Assembly: GCF_016862955.1 (NCBI RefSeq)
Contig: NZ_BONY01000003.1
Span: forward strand, 124,001 to 188,000
Reading direction: 5' to 3'
Source of the DNA: Rhizocola hellebori
GTDB lineage: Bacteria > Actinomycetota > Actinomycetes > Mycobacteriales > Micromonosporaceae
DNA: 64,000 nucleotides
The notes below the pieces were generated by a model. The model worked only from the letters and a program-made list of their open reading frames with translations. It made no database searches and was not told where the DNA came from. Shown in pieces: positions 27,011 to 36,079 of this stretch. The position numbers and the translations under genes are program-made. Position 1 is the first letter of the stretch; the number at the start of each line of letters is the position of its first letter.

Positions 27011-27733
27011 ATGCCGCACATCCTGGTCGTGGAGGACGACACCGCGCTGCGATCCGCGCTCATGCGCCGGCTCGCGGAAAGGGGATACGCGGGCAACAGC
27101 GTGGGCACCGGCCTGGCCGGGCTGCATGCCGCCGTCAACGAGCGGCCGGACCTGGTCGTGCTCGATCTGGGGTTGCCCGACCTCGACGGCCACGCGGTGC
27201 TCCGGATGATCCGCGCGGTGAGCCAGGTTCCGGTGATCGTCGCAACGGCTCGCGACGACGAGCAGGCCATCATCGGCGTGCTCGACGACGGCGCAGACGA
27301 CTACCTGGTCAAGCCCTTCTCCACCGGCCAGCTCGAGGCTCGGATCAGAGCCGTGCTACGCCGGGTCGCCGCGGGTGGCAGCAGGCAGGCACCCACCATT
27401 GTGGACACACTCGTGGTCGACGCGGCCGCCCGCAGGGCCACCCTCGCCGGGGTGCCGCTGGACCTCAACCCCCGCGAGTTCGACCTGTTGCGCTACCTCG
27501 CCGAACGAGCCGGGCAGGTGGTGACCAAACGCGAGTTGCTGGCCGAGGTGTGGCACCAGCCTTACGGCGGCGCGGAGAAGACGGTTGATGTGCACCTGTC
27601 CTGGCTGCGCCGCAAGCTGGGCGAGACCGCACAACAGCCGCGGCTGCTGCACACCGTCCGCGGGGTCGGCGTCCGCCTGGGCGAACCGCCCACCACCGGG
27701 CCTGCCGCGGCGGCACCGGACCTGCGGCCGTGA
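27011..27733 (+). CDS. OmpR/PhoB-family response regulator
   Basis: 240 aa. The receiver domain (1-115) has acidic VEDD, phosphoacceptor D52 in VLDLGLPDLDG, and conserved K101 in LVKPF. The C-terminal winged helix spans about 135-225 (LNPREFDLLRYLAERAGQVV ... YGGAEKTVDVHLSWLRRKLG). ATG 27011 begins directly at the receiver strand (PHILVVED). The downstream kinase gene overlaps by 4 bp (GTGA), so the two form one operon. Confidence 0.95.
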   Translation: MPHILVVEDDTALRSALMRRLAERGYAGNSVGTGLAGLHAAVNERPDLVVLDLGLPDLDGHAVLRMIRAVSQVPVIVATARDDEQAIIGVLDDGADDYLVKPFSTGQLEARIRAVLRRVAAGGSRQAPTIVDTLVVDAAARRATLAGVPLDLNPREFDLLRYLAERAGQVVTKRELLAEVWHQPYGGAEKTVDVHLSWLRRKLGETAQQPRLLHTVRGVGVRLGEPPTTGPAAAAPDLRP

Positions 27734-28998
27734 CCGGGGTAAGGGCGCAGCTTGCCACGCTCGCCGGCGCCACCACGGTCGCGGTGCTGCTCGCCTTTCT
27801 CGGCCCGCTCGGCCTCCTGCTGCGCAACGCCGCGCAGGACCGCGCCATCGCCGAGGCGACCCAGCAGGCGCAGTCCGTGGCCAGTCTGGTCGCCGTCAAT
27901 CCCGCGGTCACGCCCGACCTCGCGGCCACGAACCCCAACTCCCACACCAAAATCTCGATCTTCCTTCCGGACGGCCAGGTGTGGGGTGCTCCCGCCGCCC
28001 GCAACGCCGCCGTGGACCTGGCGGCCATGGGCGGCGCGTTCACCGCCCGCACCCAAGGCGGGGTGGAGGTCCTGGTACCGGTGCTCGGCCACGCCGAGGG
28101 CACCGTGGTCATTCGCGCCTTCGTTCCCGACTCGGCGTTACGCGAGGGCGTCGCCCGCACCTGGATCCTGCTTGCCCTGCTCGGGCTGGCCCTGTGCGGC
28201 CTGGGCGTCGCGTTGGCCGACCGGCTAGGCCGTCGGCTGACCGGCTCGGTGACCGCGCTCGCGGCCACCGCCGAGCGGCTCGCCAGCGGCGACCTCTCCG
28301 CCCGCGTCCCCCCATCCGGCGCAGCCGAGCTGCGGCTGGTCGGCGACGAGCTCAACCGGCTGGCGGCACGGATCGCGCAGCTGCTCGAAGAAGCACGCGC
28401 CGACGCCGCGGACCTGGCCCACGGGCTTCGCACTCCGGTCACGGTGTTACGCCTCAACGTGGAGTCGCTGCCCGACGGCGAAGAACGCGCCCGGCTCGCC
28501 GCCGATGTCGACGCGCTCAGCCGCGCCGTTGACGAAGTCATCCGTGGCGCGCGACGGCCCATCCGCGACGGCGTCCGCACCCACGCGGACCTCAAAGCGG
28601 TGGCGCAGGAGCGGATCGACTTCTGGTCCGCCCTCGCCGAGGAGACCGGCCGGCCGGTGACCCAGCACCTGCCCACTCAACCCGTTCCCGTGCGAGCCTC
28701 CCCTGAAGACCTCAGCGCCACGCTGGACGCGCTGCTGGAAAACGTCTTCACGCATACGCCCGACCAGGCGCAGGTACGCATCAGCGTGGCCCCGCTCGCG
28801 ACCGGAGGCGGACGCCTGACCATCGAGGACGCCGGACCAGGACTGGCCACCCAGCCCAGCGAGCCGGCCATGGGATCCACCGGGCTGGGCCTGCGCATCG
28901 CCCGGCGAACAGCCGAAGCCGCCGGCGGCACCATCACGATCGACACCAGTCCCCTACTCGGCGCCCGCGTCACCATCGACCTCGGCCCACCCACCTAA
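27730..28998 (+). CDS. Sensor histidine kinase, partner of the preceding regulator
   Basis: 422 aa with two TM helices (about 8-32 and 142-165) flanking an extracytoplasmic sensor of about 110 aa. HAMP follows (RLTGSVTALAATAERLASGD), then HisKA with phospho-His in DLAHGLRTPVTVL (H231) and HATPase with N box LLENVFTHTPD, G1 EDAGPGL and G2 GSTGLGLRIARR. It overlaps the regulator gene by GTGA, indicating translational coupling. The signal is unknown; the divergent membrane protein at 26.9 kb is a candidate partner. Confidence 0.94.
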   Translation: MTGVRAQLATLAGATTVAVLLAFLGPLGLLLRNAAQDRAIAEATQQAQSVASLVAVNPAVTPDLAATNPNSHTKISIFLPDGQVWGAPAARNAAVDLAAMGGAFTARTQGGVEVLVPVLGHAEGTVVIRAFVPDSALREGVARTWILLALLGLALCGLGVALADRLGRRLTGSVTALAATAERLASGDLSARVPPSGAAELRLVGDELNRLAARIAQLLEEARADAADLAHGLRTPVTVLRLNVESLPDGEERARLAADVDALSRAVDEVIRGARRPIRDGVRTHADLKAVAQERIDFWSALAEETGRPVTQHLPTQPVPVRASPEDLSATLDALLENVFTHTPDQAQVRISVAPLATGGGRLTIEDAGPGLATQPSEPAMGSTGLGLRIARRTAEAAGGTITIDTSPLLGARVTIDLGPPT

Positions 28999-29138
28999 GC
29001 CCACCAGCGAGACGGCATCGTCGATGTCTAAACAGGAGATGGCACGTCGCTGAACGGACAGCCGCCGGGCTTCTCATGTAGGCATGCGTTCACTTAACGT
29101 TACCTAGCTGTCTGTCCCATCCCGACGGAGGTAATCCG

Positions 29139-32100
29139 GTGCTCAAGCAACACGCCTTGCGGATCTTATTTGCGTTACTGCTCATCCCGGCCGCGGTTGG
29201 CCTTGAACCATTGCCCGCGAGGGCTGCCGGATTCACGGCCGGTAATCTTGTGGTCCTCCGGGTCGGCTCCGGCGCGTCCGCGCTGAGCAGCGCTGCCGCA
29301 CCGGTGTTCCTCGATGAGTACACGCCCGCGGGTGGCTTGGTGCAATCCGTGCCGCTGCCCGCCGCCACCGCGGGGAGTCAGCGACGCCTGACGATGAGCG
29401 GCTCGGCCACCACCGAAGGAGCACTGTCTCTGTCAGCCGATGAGCACTATGTAACGCTTGCCGGATATGACGCTGATCCGGGGACGGCAAGCGTGGCGGG
29501 CACCTCGTCGGCCACGGTCGCCCGCGTGGTCGCGCGGGTCGGCGGGGACGGCGGGGCCGACACCACGACCGCCATCACGGACACGTTCAGCGGCAACAAT
29601 ATTCGCGGTGCGGTGAGCGACGACGGCAGCCGCTTCTGGGCCATCGGCGCCAACGGCGGCGTCCGCCTCGCGGCGTTGGGCAGCGCCGGCACCTCAACGC
29701 AGATCAACAGCGCGGCGCCCACCAACATCAGGACGGTGGGGATCGCGGGCGGGCAGCTGTACATTTCCACCGGTAGCGGCACAACGGGCGTCTATTCGGT
29801 CGGGGCCGGGTTGCCGTCCACCGGTGGGCAGACACCCGCCTTGACGACAGCGGTTCCCAGCCCTTACGCATTCGCGGTGCTGGATCGCAGCCCGGCCGTG
29901 CCCGGCGTGGACACGCTCTACGTCGCCGACGACTCGGGCACACCCAACGGCGGGATCCTCAAGTTCTCCTTCGACGGATCCACCTGGACGGCGCGGGGAT
30001 CCTTGCGCCCCAATGGAAGCGGGGCGCGCGGCCTTACCGCGGCGGTCACCGGCTCCAGCGCGACCCTGTTCGCCACCACCAGCGCTACCGCCGCTCAGCT
30101 CGTGCGGATTGAGGACACGGCCGCCTTCGACGCGACCATCTCGGCGACCGCCACCACGCTGGCCACCGCTTCGGCCAACACGGCGCTGCGCGGTGTCGCC
30201 TTCGCGCCCACCTCCACCACCACCGCCCCCATCATCACGGGCCAGCCGCAGGACACGACTGTCCCGCTGGGCGGCACCGCGACCCTGAGCGTGAACGCGA
30301 GCGGCACCGGGCCGCTGACCTACCAGTGGTATGCGGGTACCGCCGGTGATATCGGCAACCCGATCCCGGGCGCGACCTCGGCCAGCTACACCACCCCGCC
30401 ACTGGCGGCCACGATCTCCTTCTGGGTAAGGGTTTCCGGGCCGGGCGGGACAGCCGACAGCAGGACCGCCACCGTGACGGTCACCTCGACACCCAACACC
30501 GCGCCCACGATCACCCCGTCGCCGGTTCAGCCGCTCGCCTTGACCGTCGGCGACCCCGACAACCCGCCCGCGCTGCGGACCGTCGAGGTCGACGATGCGC
30601 AGACCCCGGTCTCGGGCCTGACCGTGACCGTGACGACAAGCAACGCTGCGGTCGCCACCGGCGGGGCCACCGGCACGGGCGGGACGCGCACGCTGACAGT
30701 GAACCCGGTAGGCGTGGGCCAGGCCACCCTGACCGTCACCGTTTCCGACGGCGATCTGCAGGCGAGCTCGACCTTCCCGGTCGCCGTCTCTGGCGCGCTC
30801 CCGGCGGGAACCCACAACCATTACGGCGCAAGCGATGCCAGCACCGCGATCGATCTCGGTGACGGCACCATGCTTGTCGCCGACGACGAGACCAATGTTT
30901 TGCGGGTCTACGACCGGGCCCACTCGCGCTACCCGTCGCAGGAAATCGATCTGCGGGCGGGCGGACTGGCGCTGCGCGACACCGACCCCACTCGGGAAAT
31001 CGACATCGAGGCTTCGGCTCGTACCGGATCGGTCATCTTCTGGGTCGGTTCCCACGGCCAGAACTCCTCGGGCAACACCCGGCTCAACCGCCAGGAACTG
31101 TTCACCACCAACACCTCCGGTGCCATCGGCGGTAGCTACCAGCACCTGCGCGACGACCTCATCGCCTGGGATCAGGCCAACGGGGACGCACTGGGTCTGG
31201 CCGCCGCAGCGACCCGAGCGCCAGAAGAAACCCCAAGCGGGTTCAACATCGAGGGCGCCGAGTTCCTCGCCGACGGCACCACGCTGCTGCTCGGCTTCCG
31301 CGGCCCACTCACCGGCGACGGCAAGGCGATCGCGATCCCGGTGACCAACGCCGCCGCGCTCGTCACCGCCAACCCGACCACCGGTGTGGCGGCCGCCTTC
31401 GGCACCGCCTTGCTCTGGGACCTGGGCGGGCGCGGCATCCGTGAGATCCGCCAGATCGGCGGGGAGTACGTCATCATCGCCGGGCCGACCTCGGCCAGTG
31501 GCGACTTCAAGTTCTACACCTGGGACGGCAACCCGGCCAGCCAGCCATTGCCACGCGCGGGATCGCTGGATTCCGTTGCGGCCGTGGGTAAACCAGAGGT
31601 CATCCTGCCCAACGCCACAGCGGGCACGGTCCAGGTGCTCACCGACTCCGGCGACACCGTGTTCTACGGCGACGGCACAATCGCCAAGGACCTGCCGACG
31701 GTGCTGCGCAAGTCGACCAGCGCAACCGTCACCATCGGCGCGCCACCGGCCTGCACGGGCACTGTGGTGAGTATCGGCTCAGTGCAAGGTGTCACCGATG
31801 TGAGCCCGCGTGTTGGGCAAACGGTGTCGATCCGCGGCACCGTCGTGGGTGACTACGAAGGGGCAACCCCAGCGCTGCGCGGCTTCTTCGTGCAGGACAG
31901 CGGCGACGGCAATCCGTCCACATCAGATGGTGTATTTGTCTTCGACGCCAGCGCCAACCTCGTCTCGCTCGGCGACGTGGTGCAGGTGACCGGCCCGGTT
32001 TCCGAGTTCCAGGGCCAGACGCAGCTGACCGCCTCGGCCGGCGGCGTCGACTCGTGCGGGTCGCAGGCGGCCGTGACTCCGACGGATGTGACACTTCCGG

Positions 32101-34916
32101 TGGCAGCGGCTGACACCCTTGAACGCTATGAGGGCATGCTGGTGCGATTCCACCAGAACCTCACCGTCACCGAACACTTCCAGCTCGGCCGGTTCGGTCA
32201 GGTCGTCGTCTCCTCCGGCGGGCGGCTGCGCCAGCCCACGGCCGACATCCGCGCCACCGACACGGCCGCGGTCGCGGCGGCCCAGCAGGCCAACAACCTC
32301 AACCGCCTCATCATCGACGACGCGCTGCAGAACCAGAACCCGGACCCGATCATCTTCGGCCGAGCCGGGCAGCCCCTGTCGGCCAGCAACACGCTGCGCG
32401 GCGGCGACACCGTCACCGATCCGATCGGGGTGCTGACATACACCTTCGGTGGCAATGCGGCCAGCCCCAACGCCTACCGGTTGCGACCGATCGGCGCGCT
32501 CGGCGGCGCTGCCGTCTTCGACGAGGCCAACCCGCGGCCGGACACTCCACCGGCGGTCGGCTCCGGCGCGATCAAGGTGGCCAGCGCCAACCTGCTCAAC
32601 TTCTTCAACACCTTTACCAATTGCCATCTGGGTACGCTGGGCGGCGTCACCGACTGCCGGGGCGCCAACGACACCACCGAATATCAGCGGCAGCTGGCCA
32701 AAGAGGTTGCCTCGCTGAGGTTCCTGGGCGCCGACGTCATCGGCTACATGGAGATGGAAAACGATGGATACGGCCCGAGCAGCGCGGTACAGGCGCTAGC
32801 CAACGCGCTCAACGCGGCGGACGGCCCGGGCGCGTGGGCCTTCATTGACGCCGATGCGGGCACCGGTGTGGTCGATGTGGCGGGGACAGACGCCATCAAA
32901 GCGGGATTGCTTTACCGGCCGGCTTCGGTCCATCCGGTACCCGGCAAAACCTTCGTCGATCAGAATCCGCTCTTCGAGCGGCGGCCGGTGGCGCAGACCT
33001 TTGAGAACAACGCGGGGGCGCGGTTTACTGTCATCGCCAACCACTTCAAGTCGAAGGGCTCCTGCCCGGCTTCGGGCCCTGACACCGACCAGGGTGATGG
33101 GCAGAGCTGCTGGAACCCACATCGCACCGAGCAGGCAAACGAGCTGGCGCAATGGGTTCAGGCCACGGTCGTGCCGGCCGCAGGCGACCCGGACGTGTTC
33201 ATCGTCGGCGACCTGAACTCCTACGCCGGTGAGGATCCGATCGCGGCTTTGGAAGGACACGGGTACACCAACCTGGTAAAGGCCTTCCATGGCAACGATG
33301 CCTACTCCTACGTCTTCGACGGCCAGTGGGGCTACCTCGACTACGTGCTCGTCTCCGCTTCGCTCACCCCGCAGGTGACCGGGGCCGCGGACGCTCACCA
33401 CAACGCCGACGAGCCGTCCGTGCTCGACTACAACACCGATTTCAAGAGCGCGGGCCAAATCGCTTCGCTCTACGCTCCGGATCGGTTCCGCACCAGCGAC
33501 CACGATCCCGTGCTGGCGGCGCTCGATCTCGGCCTGCCCGCCACGATCAGCGGCACGCCACCGGGCGGTGTGGTCGGCGAGCCGTATTCGTTCGCCTTCA
33601 CCCTCGGTGGCACGGGTTCGGCCACGGTCACCTTCGACAGCGGTTCGCTGCCACCGGGTCTCACCCTCGGGGTGGATGGCTCGCTGAGCGGATCCCCCAC
33701 GGCGGCTGGTGATTTCGCCTTCACCGTGCGGGCAGGCAACCCCTACGGTTCGGCGACGCACTCCGTTTCAGTGCACGTGGGCAAGGGCGGCACCGCCACG
33801 ACGTTGACAGTCACCCCCAACCCGGTGGTGACGGGCAACCCGGTCACCTTGACCGCTGCCGTCTCGGCACCCGTAGCTACGACCGGACCGGTCACCTTCC
33901 TCGACGGGACAACCATTCTGGGGACAGGCCCGGCGACGCTGACCGTGACTCTGCCCTCAGGTCCACACTCCATCACCGCCCGGTTCGAGGGCGACGCCAA
34001 CCTGCAACCCTCCACATCGGAGGCGACCGTGCTGGCGGTAATCGATCCGGTGGTGCTCGACGGCTCCCTGCCCGACGGCACGGTCGGAACACCTTACAGC
34101 GCGACGGTTCCGTTCACCGGCGGGCGTCCGGTAACCTTCACCCTCACCGGCGGCTCATTGCCACCCGGGCTCGCGATGTCCAGCGACGGCGCGATCACCG
34201 GGACACCCACCACCGGCGGTGGATTCGCCTTCACCATCACCGCGGCGAACGCGGCCAGCACCGCCTCACAGGCCTACGCGGTGACCATCGCCCGGGCAGC
34301 GACCACCACCACGGTCGTCTCCTCGGCCAATCCCTCCACTGTGGAGGGTGAGGTCCGGTTCACCGCCACGGTCACGGGTCCGTTCACCCCGACCGGGCAG
34401 GTACAGTTCACCGTCGACGGGCAACCACTCGGCGGCCCGGTGGCCCTCTCCGGCGGGGTCGCGGTCAGCAGTCCCCACTCGACCCTGAAGCCCGGGGCAC
34501 ACCAGGTGACGGCCAGCTACCTCGGCGGCACCTCCTACCTGCCCAGCCAAGGATCGATGACCCAGGCCGTGCGGTACGGCATCAGGGCGGTCTCCCCCAC
34601 CTCCGGCGCCCAAATCCGAGCCGGATCGCTTGTCCCGATTGCCTTCCAGCTGGTAGACATCGACGGCAACCCGATCCCACTTGGCGAGTCGCTGCTACTA
34701 ACCCTGTCCGGGCGGTTGTCCGTCGCAGCGAGCGGGGCGCAGTCGCTACCGCCCACCCGAGTGCTGTTCGACCCGTTCAGCCGAACGTTTGTGCTGCCGT
34801 GGTTCACGGTGCCACGCCTGCTCGGCGGGCACACCGGTCAAGTCACCATCACCATCTCGGTGGCCTATCGCGACCTGCCAACCCAACAACTCACTATCCC
34901 AATCACCCTGACCTAG
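29139..34916 (+). CDS. ExeM/NucH-type extracellular nuclease with Ig-like repeats
   Basis: A 1925-aa secreted protein. It has a signal peptide (1-30), an N-terminal propeller-like region (about 35-370), Ig-like domains (about 375-550), a second propeller-like region (about 560-850, NHYGASDASTAIDLGDGTML), an OB-fold-like domain (VGQTVSIRGTVVGDYEG, about 880-990), and an endonuclease/exonuclease/phosphatase domain (about 1145-1460). Metal and catalytic motifs include KVASANLLNFFN, YMEMENDGYG, IANHFKSKG, VGDLNSYAGEDP and RTSDHDPVLAAL. Putative-Ig (GGVVGEPYSF; DGTVGTPYSA) and Big_3-like repeats and a C-terminal beta domain follow. ExeM relatives degrade extracellular DNA for nutrient or biofilm use. 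GTG 29139 has GGAGGT upstream. Two hairpins follow the gene. Confidence 0.93.
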   Translation: MLKQHALRILFALLLIPAAVGLEPLPARAAGFTAGNLVVLRVGSGASALSSAAAPVFLDEYTPAGGLVQSVPLPAATAGSQRRLTMSGSATTEGALSLSADEHYVTLAGYDADPGTASVAGTSSATVARVVARVGGDGGADTTTAITDTFSGNNIRGAVSDDGSRFWAIGANGGVRLAALGSAGTSTQINSAAPTNIRTVGIAGGQLYISTGSGTTGVYSVGAGLPSTGGQTPALTTAVPSPYAFAVLDRSPAVPGVDTLYVADDSGTPNGGILKFSFDGSTWTARGSLRPNGSGARGLTAAVTGSSATLFATTSATAAQLVRIEDTAAFDATISATATTLATASANTALRGVAFAPTSTTTAPIITGQPQDTTVPLGGTATLSVNASGTGPLTYQWYAGTAGDIGNPIPGATSASYTTPPLAATISFWVRVSGPGGTADSRTATVTVTSTPNTAPTITPSPVQPLALTVGDPDNPPALRTVEVDDAQTPVSGLTVTVTTSNAAVATGGATGTGGTRTLTVNPVGVGQATLTVTVSDGDLQASSTFPVAVSGALPAGTHNHYGASDASTAIDLGDGTMLVADDETNVLRVYDRAHSRYPSQEIDLRAGGLALRDTDPTREIDIEASARTGSVIFWVGSHGQNSSGNTRLNRQELFTTNTSGAIGGSYQHLRDDLIAWDQANGDALGLAAAATRAPEETPSGFNIEGAEFLADGTTLLLGFRGPLTGDGKAIAIPVTNAAALVTANPTTGVAAAFGTALLWDLGGRGIREIRQIGGEYVIIAGPTSASGDFKFYTWDGNPASQPLPRAGSLDSVAAVGKPEVILPNATAGTVQVLTDSGDTVFYGDGTIAKDLPTVLRKSTSATVTIGAPPACTGTVVSIGSVQGVTDVSPRVGQTVSIRGTVVGDYEGATPALRGFFVQDSGDGNPSTSDGVFVFDASANLVSLGDVVQVTGPVSEFQGQTQLTASAGGVDSCGSQAAVTPTDVTLPVAAADTLERYEGMLVRFHQNLTVTEHFQLGRFGQVVVSSGGRLRQPTADIRATDTAAVAAAQQANNLNRLIIDDALQNQNPDPIIFGRAGQPLSASNTLRGGDTVTDPIGVLTYTFGGNAASPNAYRLRPIGALGGAAVFDEANPRPDTPPAVGSGAIKVASANLLNFFNTFTNCHLGTLGGVTDCRGANDTTEYQRQLAKEVASLRFLGADVIGYMEMENDGYGPSSAVQALANALNAADGPGAWAFIDADAGTGVVDVAGTDAIKAGLLYRPASVHPVPGKTFVDQNPLFERRPVAQTFENNAGARFTVIANHFKSKGSCPASGPDTDQGDGQSCWNPHRTEQANELAQWVQATVVPAAGDPDVFIVGDLNSYAGEDPIAALEGHGYTNLVKAFHGNDAYSYVFDGQWGYLDYVLVSASLTPQVTGAADAHHNADEPSVLDYNTDFKSAGQIASLYAPDRFRTSDHDPVLAALDLGLPATISGTPPGGVVGEPYSFAFTLGGTGSATVTFDSGSLPPGLTLGVDGSLSGSPTAAGDFAFTVRAGNPYGSATHSVSVHVGKGGTATTLTVTPNPVVTGNPVTLTAAVSAPVATTGPVTFLDGTTILGTGPATLTVTLPSGPHSITARFEGDANLQPSTSEATVLAVIDPVVLDGSLPDGTVGTPYSATVPFTGGRPVTFTLTGGSLPPGLAMSSDGAITGTPTTGGGFAFTITAANAASTASQAYAVTIARAATTTTVVSSANPSTVEGEVRFTATVTGPFTPTGQVQFTVDGQPLGGPVALSGGVAVSSPHSTLKPGAHQVTASYLGGTSYLPSQGSMTQAVRYGIRAVSPTSGAQIRAGSLVPIAFQLVDIDGNPIPLGESLLLTLSGRLSVAASGAQSLPPTRVLFDPFSRTFVLPWFTVPRLLGGHTGQVTITISVAYRDLPTQQLTIPITLT

Positions 34917-34931
34917 CACCCAACATTCGAA

Positions 34932-34970
34932 GGCGGGCCGTCCGAACCTCGTACCCTGGGACGGCTCGCC
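34932..34970 (+). terminator. Probable terminator of the nuclease gene
   Basis: GGCGGGCCGTCC (34932-34943) pairs with GGACGGCTCGCC (34959-34970), with one G-U pair and a 15-nt loop, 15 bp past the stop at 34916. Confidence 0.55.
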
Positions 34971-35049
34971 ATCGGCACGAGTTGAACAACGCAACGCAGC
35001 GTTTTTCTACACCTGGCTTCAAAGTCGGGCGAGGTAGTGAGCAATTGGC

Positions 35050-35078
35050 GGCCAGGCGGCAGTGATGACCGCCTGGCC
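35050..35078. terminator. Second hairpin, likely terminator
   Basis: The perfect 10-bp stem GGCCAGGCGG (35050-35059) / CCGCCTGGCC (35069-35078) has a 9-nt loop and is followed by TTCAT. It isolates the nuclease gene from the downstream cassette. Confidence 0.65.
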
Positions 35079-35302
35079 TTCATGGATGAACGATCTTCCG
35101 ATCCTGTCTTGATAGACTAGGTCACTCGTTGCGCCTTGTAAAGATTCTCGCCGACGCAGCCGTCAGCCCTACACGCGGTAGTGCCGTGTACACAGAAAGC
35201 GCGTAGCAATCTACGGCTTGCGAACCGGACACAGAGCGCTTAGTCATGGAGGAGATGTGCCGCCGGAACCTATCCTCAGATCGGTTCGGCAGAGCAAAGC
35301 CG

Positions 35303-35341
35303 TGCCCCGGGAGGCGTGCAAGCAGAGGCGGACCCGGGGCA
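35303..35341. promoter_or_regulatory. Long-spaced inverted repeat upstream of the Abi/MTase operon
   Basis: TGCCCCGGG (35303-35311) and CCCGGGGCA (35333-35341) are perfect complements with a 21-bp spacer (30 bp centre to centre, about three helical turns), ending 59 bp before the first start codon. This suits a DNA-bound dimer on one face of the helix, for instance autoregulation by the HTH domain of the downstream methyltransferase. Confidence 0.5.
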
Positions 35342-35400
35342 TACGAGAGACAGTTTAGCACCTAGCTTGTCCCGTTGCTATGCCGCTGAAAGAGGTCTCC

Positions 35401-36075
35401 ATGAGCGCCCCGTTGTCCGGCTGGATGCGTCGGGCGTTCTCAGATCCACGCCTCAACGTCTATGTTGCTGCGGCAAACGGCGATGTCGCTGTCGCTGAGC
35501 GGCTCTACTGGTGGAATATCGAGGTCTCCGGGGCTTTCTACGGCCCGCTCCACTGCCTCGAGCTCGGGCCACGCAACGCGCTGGATGTACAACTTCGATC
35601 AGCCTATGCACGTGACATGTGGTGGGATGCGGCTCCGCTCACGGCCAGCGGTCAACGAATGGTCGCTGAGGCGCGGGCCAAATGCCGAAGACGAGGAAAC
35701 GCATCGGTAGCAGCTGACGATGTCGTCGCTCAACTGTCGTTCGGTTTCTGGACCTCCCTGCTGAGCAACAGTAGGGGCTCTCAATATGACCGTCGTTTGT
35801 GGGTACCGATTCTCCATAGAGCGTTCCCGCACTACCGCGGTCGACGCAAGGACTTGCACGACAACCTGGAGGCCATGCGGCTCCTTCGGAACCGAATCAT
35901 GCACCATGAACCAATCCACCATCGCGACCTGACGGCAGACCATCGGAAGATCTACCGCTTGATCCAATACATCGACCGTGCCTCCGCGAAGGAAGCAAAC
36001 GCGTTGGACCGTGTGCAATTCGTGCTCGCCGATCGCCAAGCGGTATGTGACGGCTCGCGGTTGCCGAGATTCTAA
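35401..36075 (+). CDS. Abi-family protein (HEPN RNase-like)
   Basis: 224 aa, all-helical. The N-terminal half carries the Abi-like signature (GPLHCLELGPRNALDVQLRS ... MWWD). The C-terminal half has the HEPN motif RNRIMHHE (about 163-170, R-x4-H), the catalytic pair of metal-independent HEPN RNases, after FGFWTSLLSN and a LWVPILHRAFPHYRG block. Abi-like HEPN proteins are linked to abortive phage infection through RNA cleavage. ATG 35401 is chosen because GAAAGAGG lies just upstream; an in-frame ATG at 35380 is less well placed. The stop is 4 bp before the methyltransferase start, so the two are cotranscribed and probably act together. Lower GC than neighbours indicates acquisition. Confidence 0.85.
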   Translation: MSAPLSGWMRRAFSDPRLNVYVAAANGDVAVAERLYWWNIEVSGAFYGPLHCLELGPRNALDVQLRSAYARDMWWDAAPLTASGQRMVAEARAKCRRRGNASVAADDVVAQLSFGFWTSLLSNSRGSQYDRRLWVPILHRAFPHYRGRRKDLHDNLEAMRLLRNRIMHHEPIHHRDLTADHRKIYRLIQYIDRASAKEANALDRVQFVLADRQAVCDGSRLPRF

Positions 36076-36079
36076 GCCG

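Larger units (their letters stand above)
34917..35400. other. Intergenic region between the nuclease gene and the Abi/MTase cassette
   Basis: 484 bp with two hairpins (34932-34970 and 35050-35078) and an inverted repeat (35303-35341). Short frames on both strands lack family signatures. Base composition falls from about 35080 onward, marking the probable left border of acquired DNA; no att-like direct repeat is obvious. Confidence 0.45.

Noticed and set aside
35122-35361. 79-codon reverse frame upstream of the Abi gene
   Set aside because: No domain, no ribosome site, and it covers the inverted repeat and the likely operon promoter.
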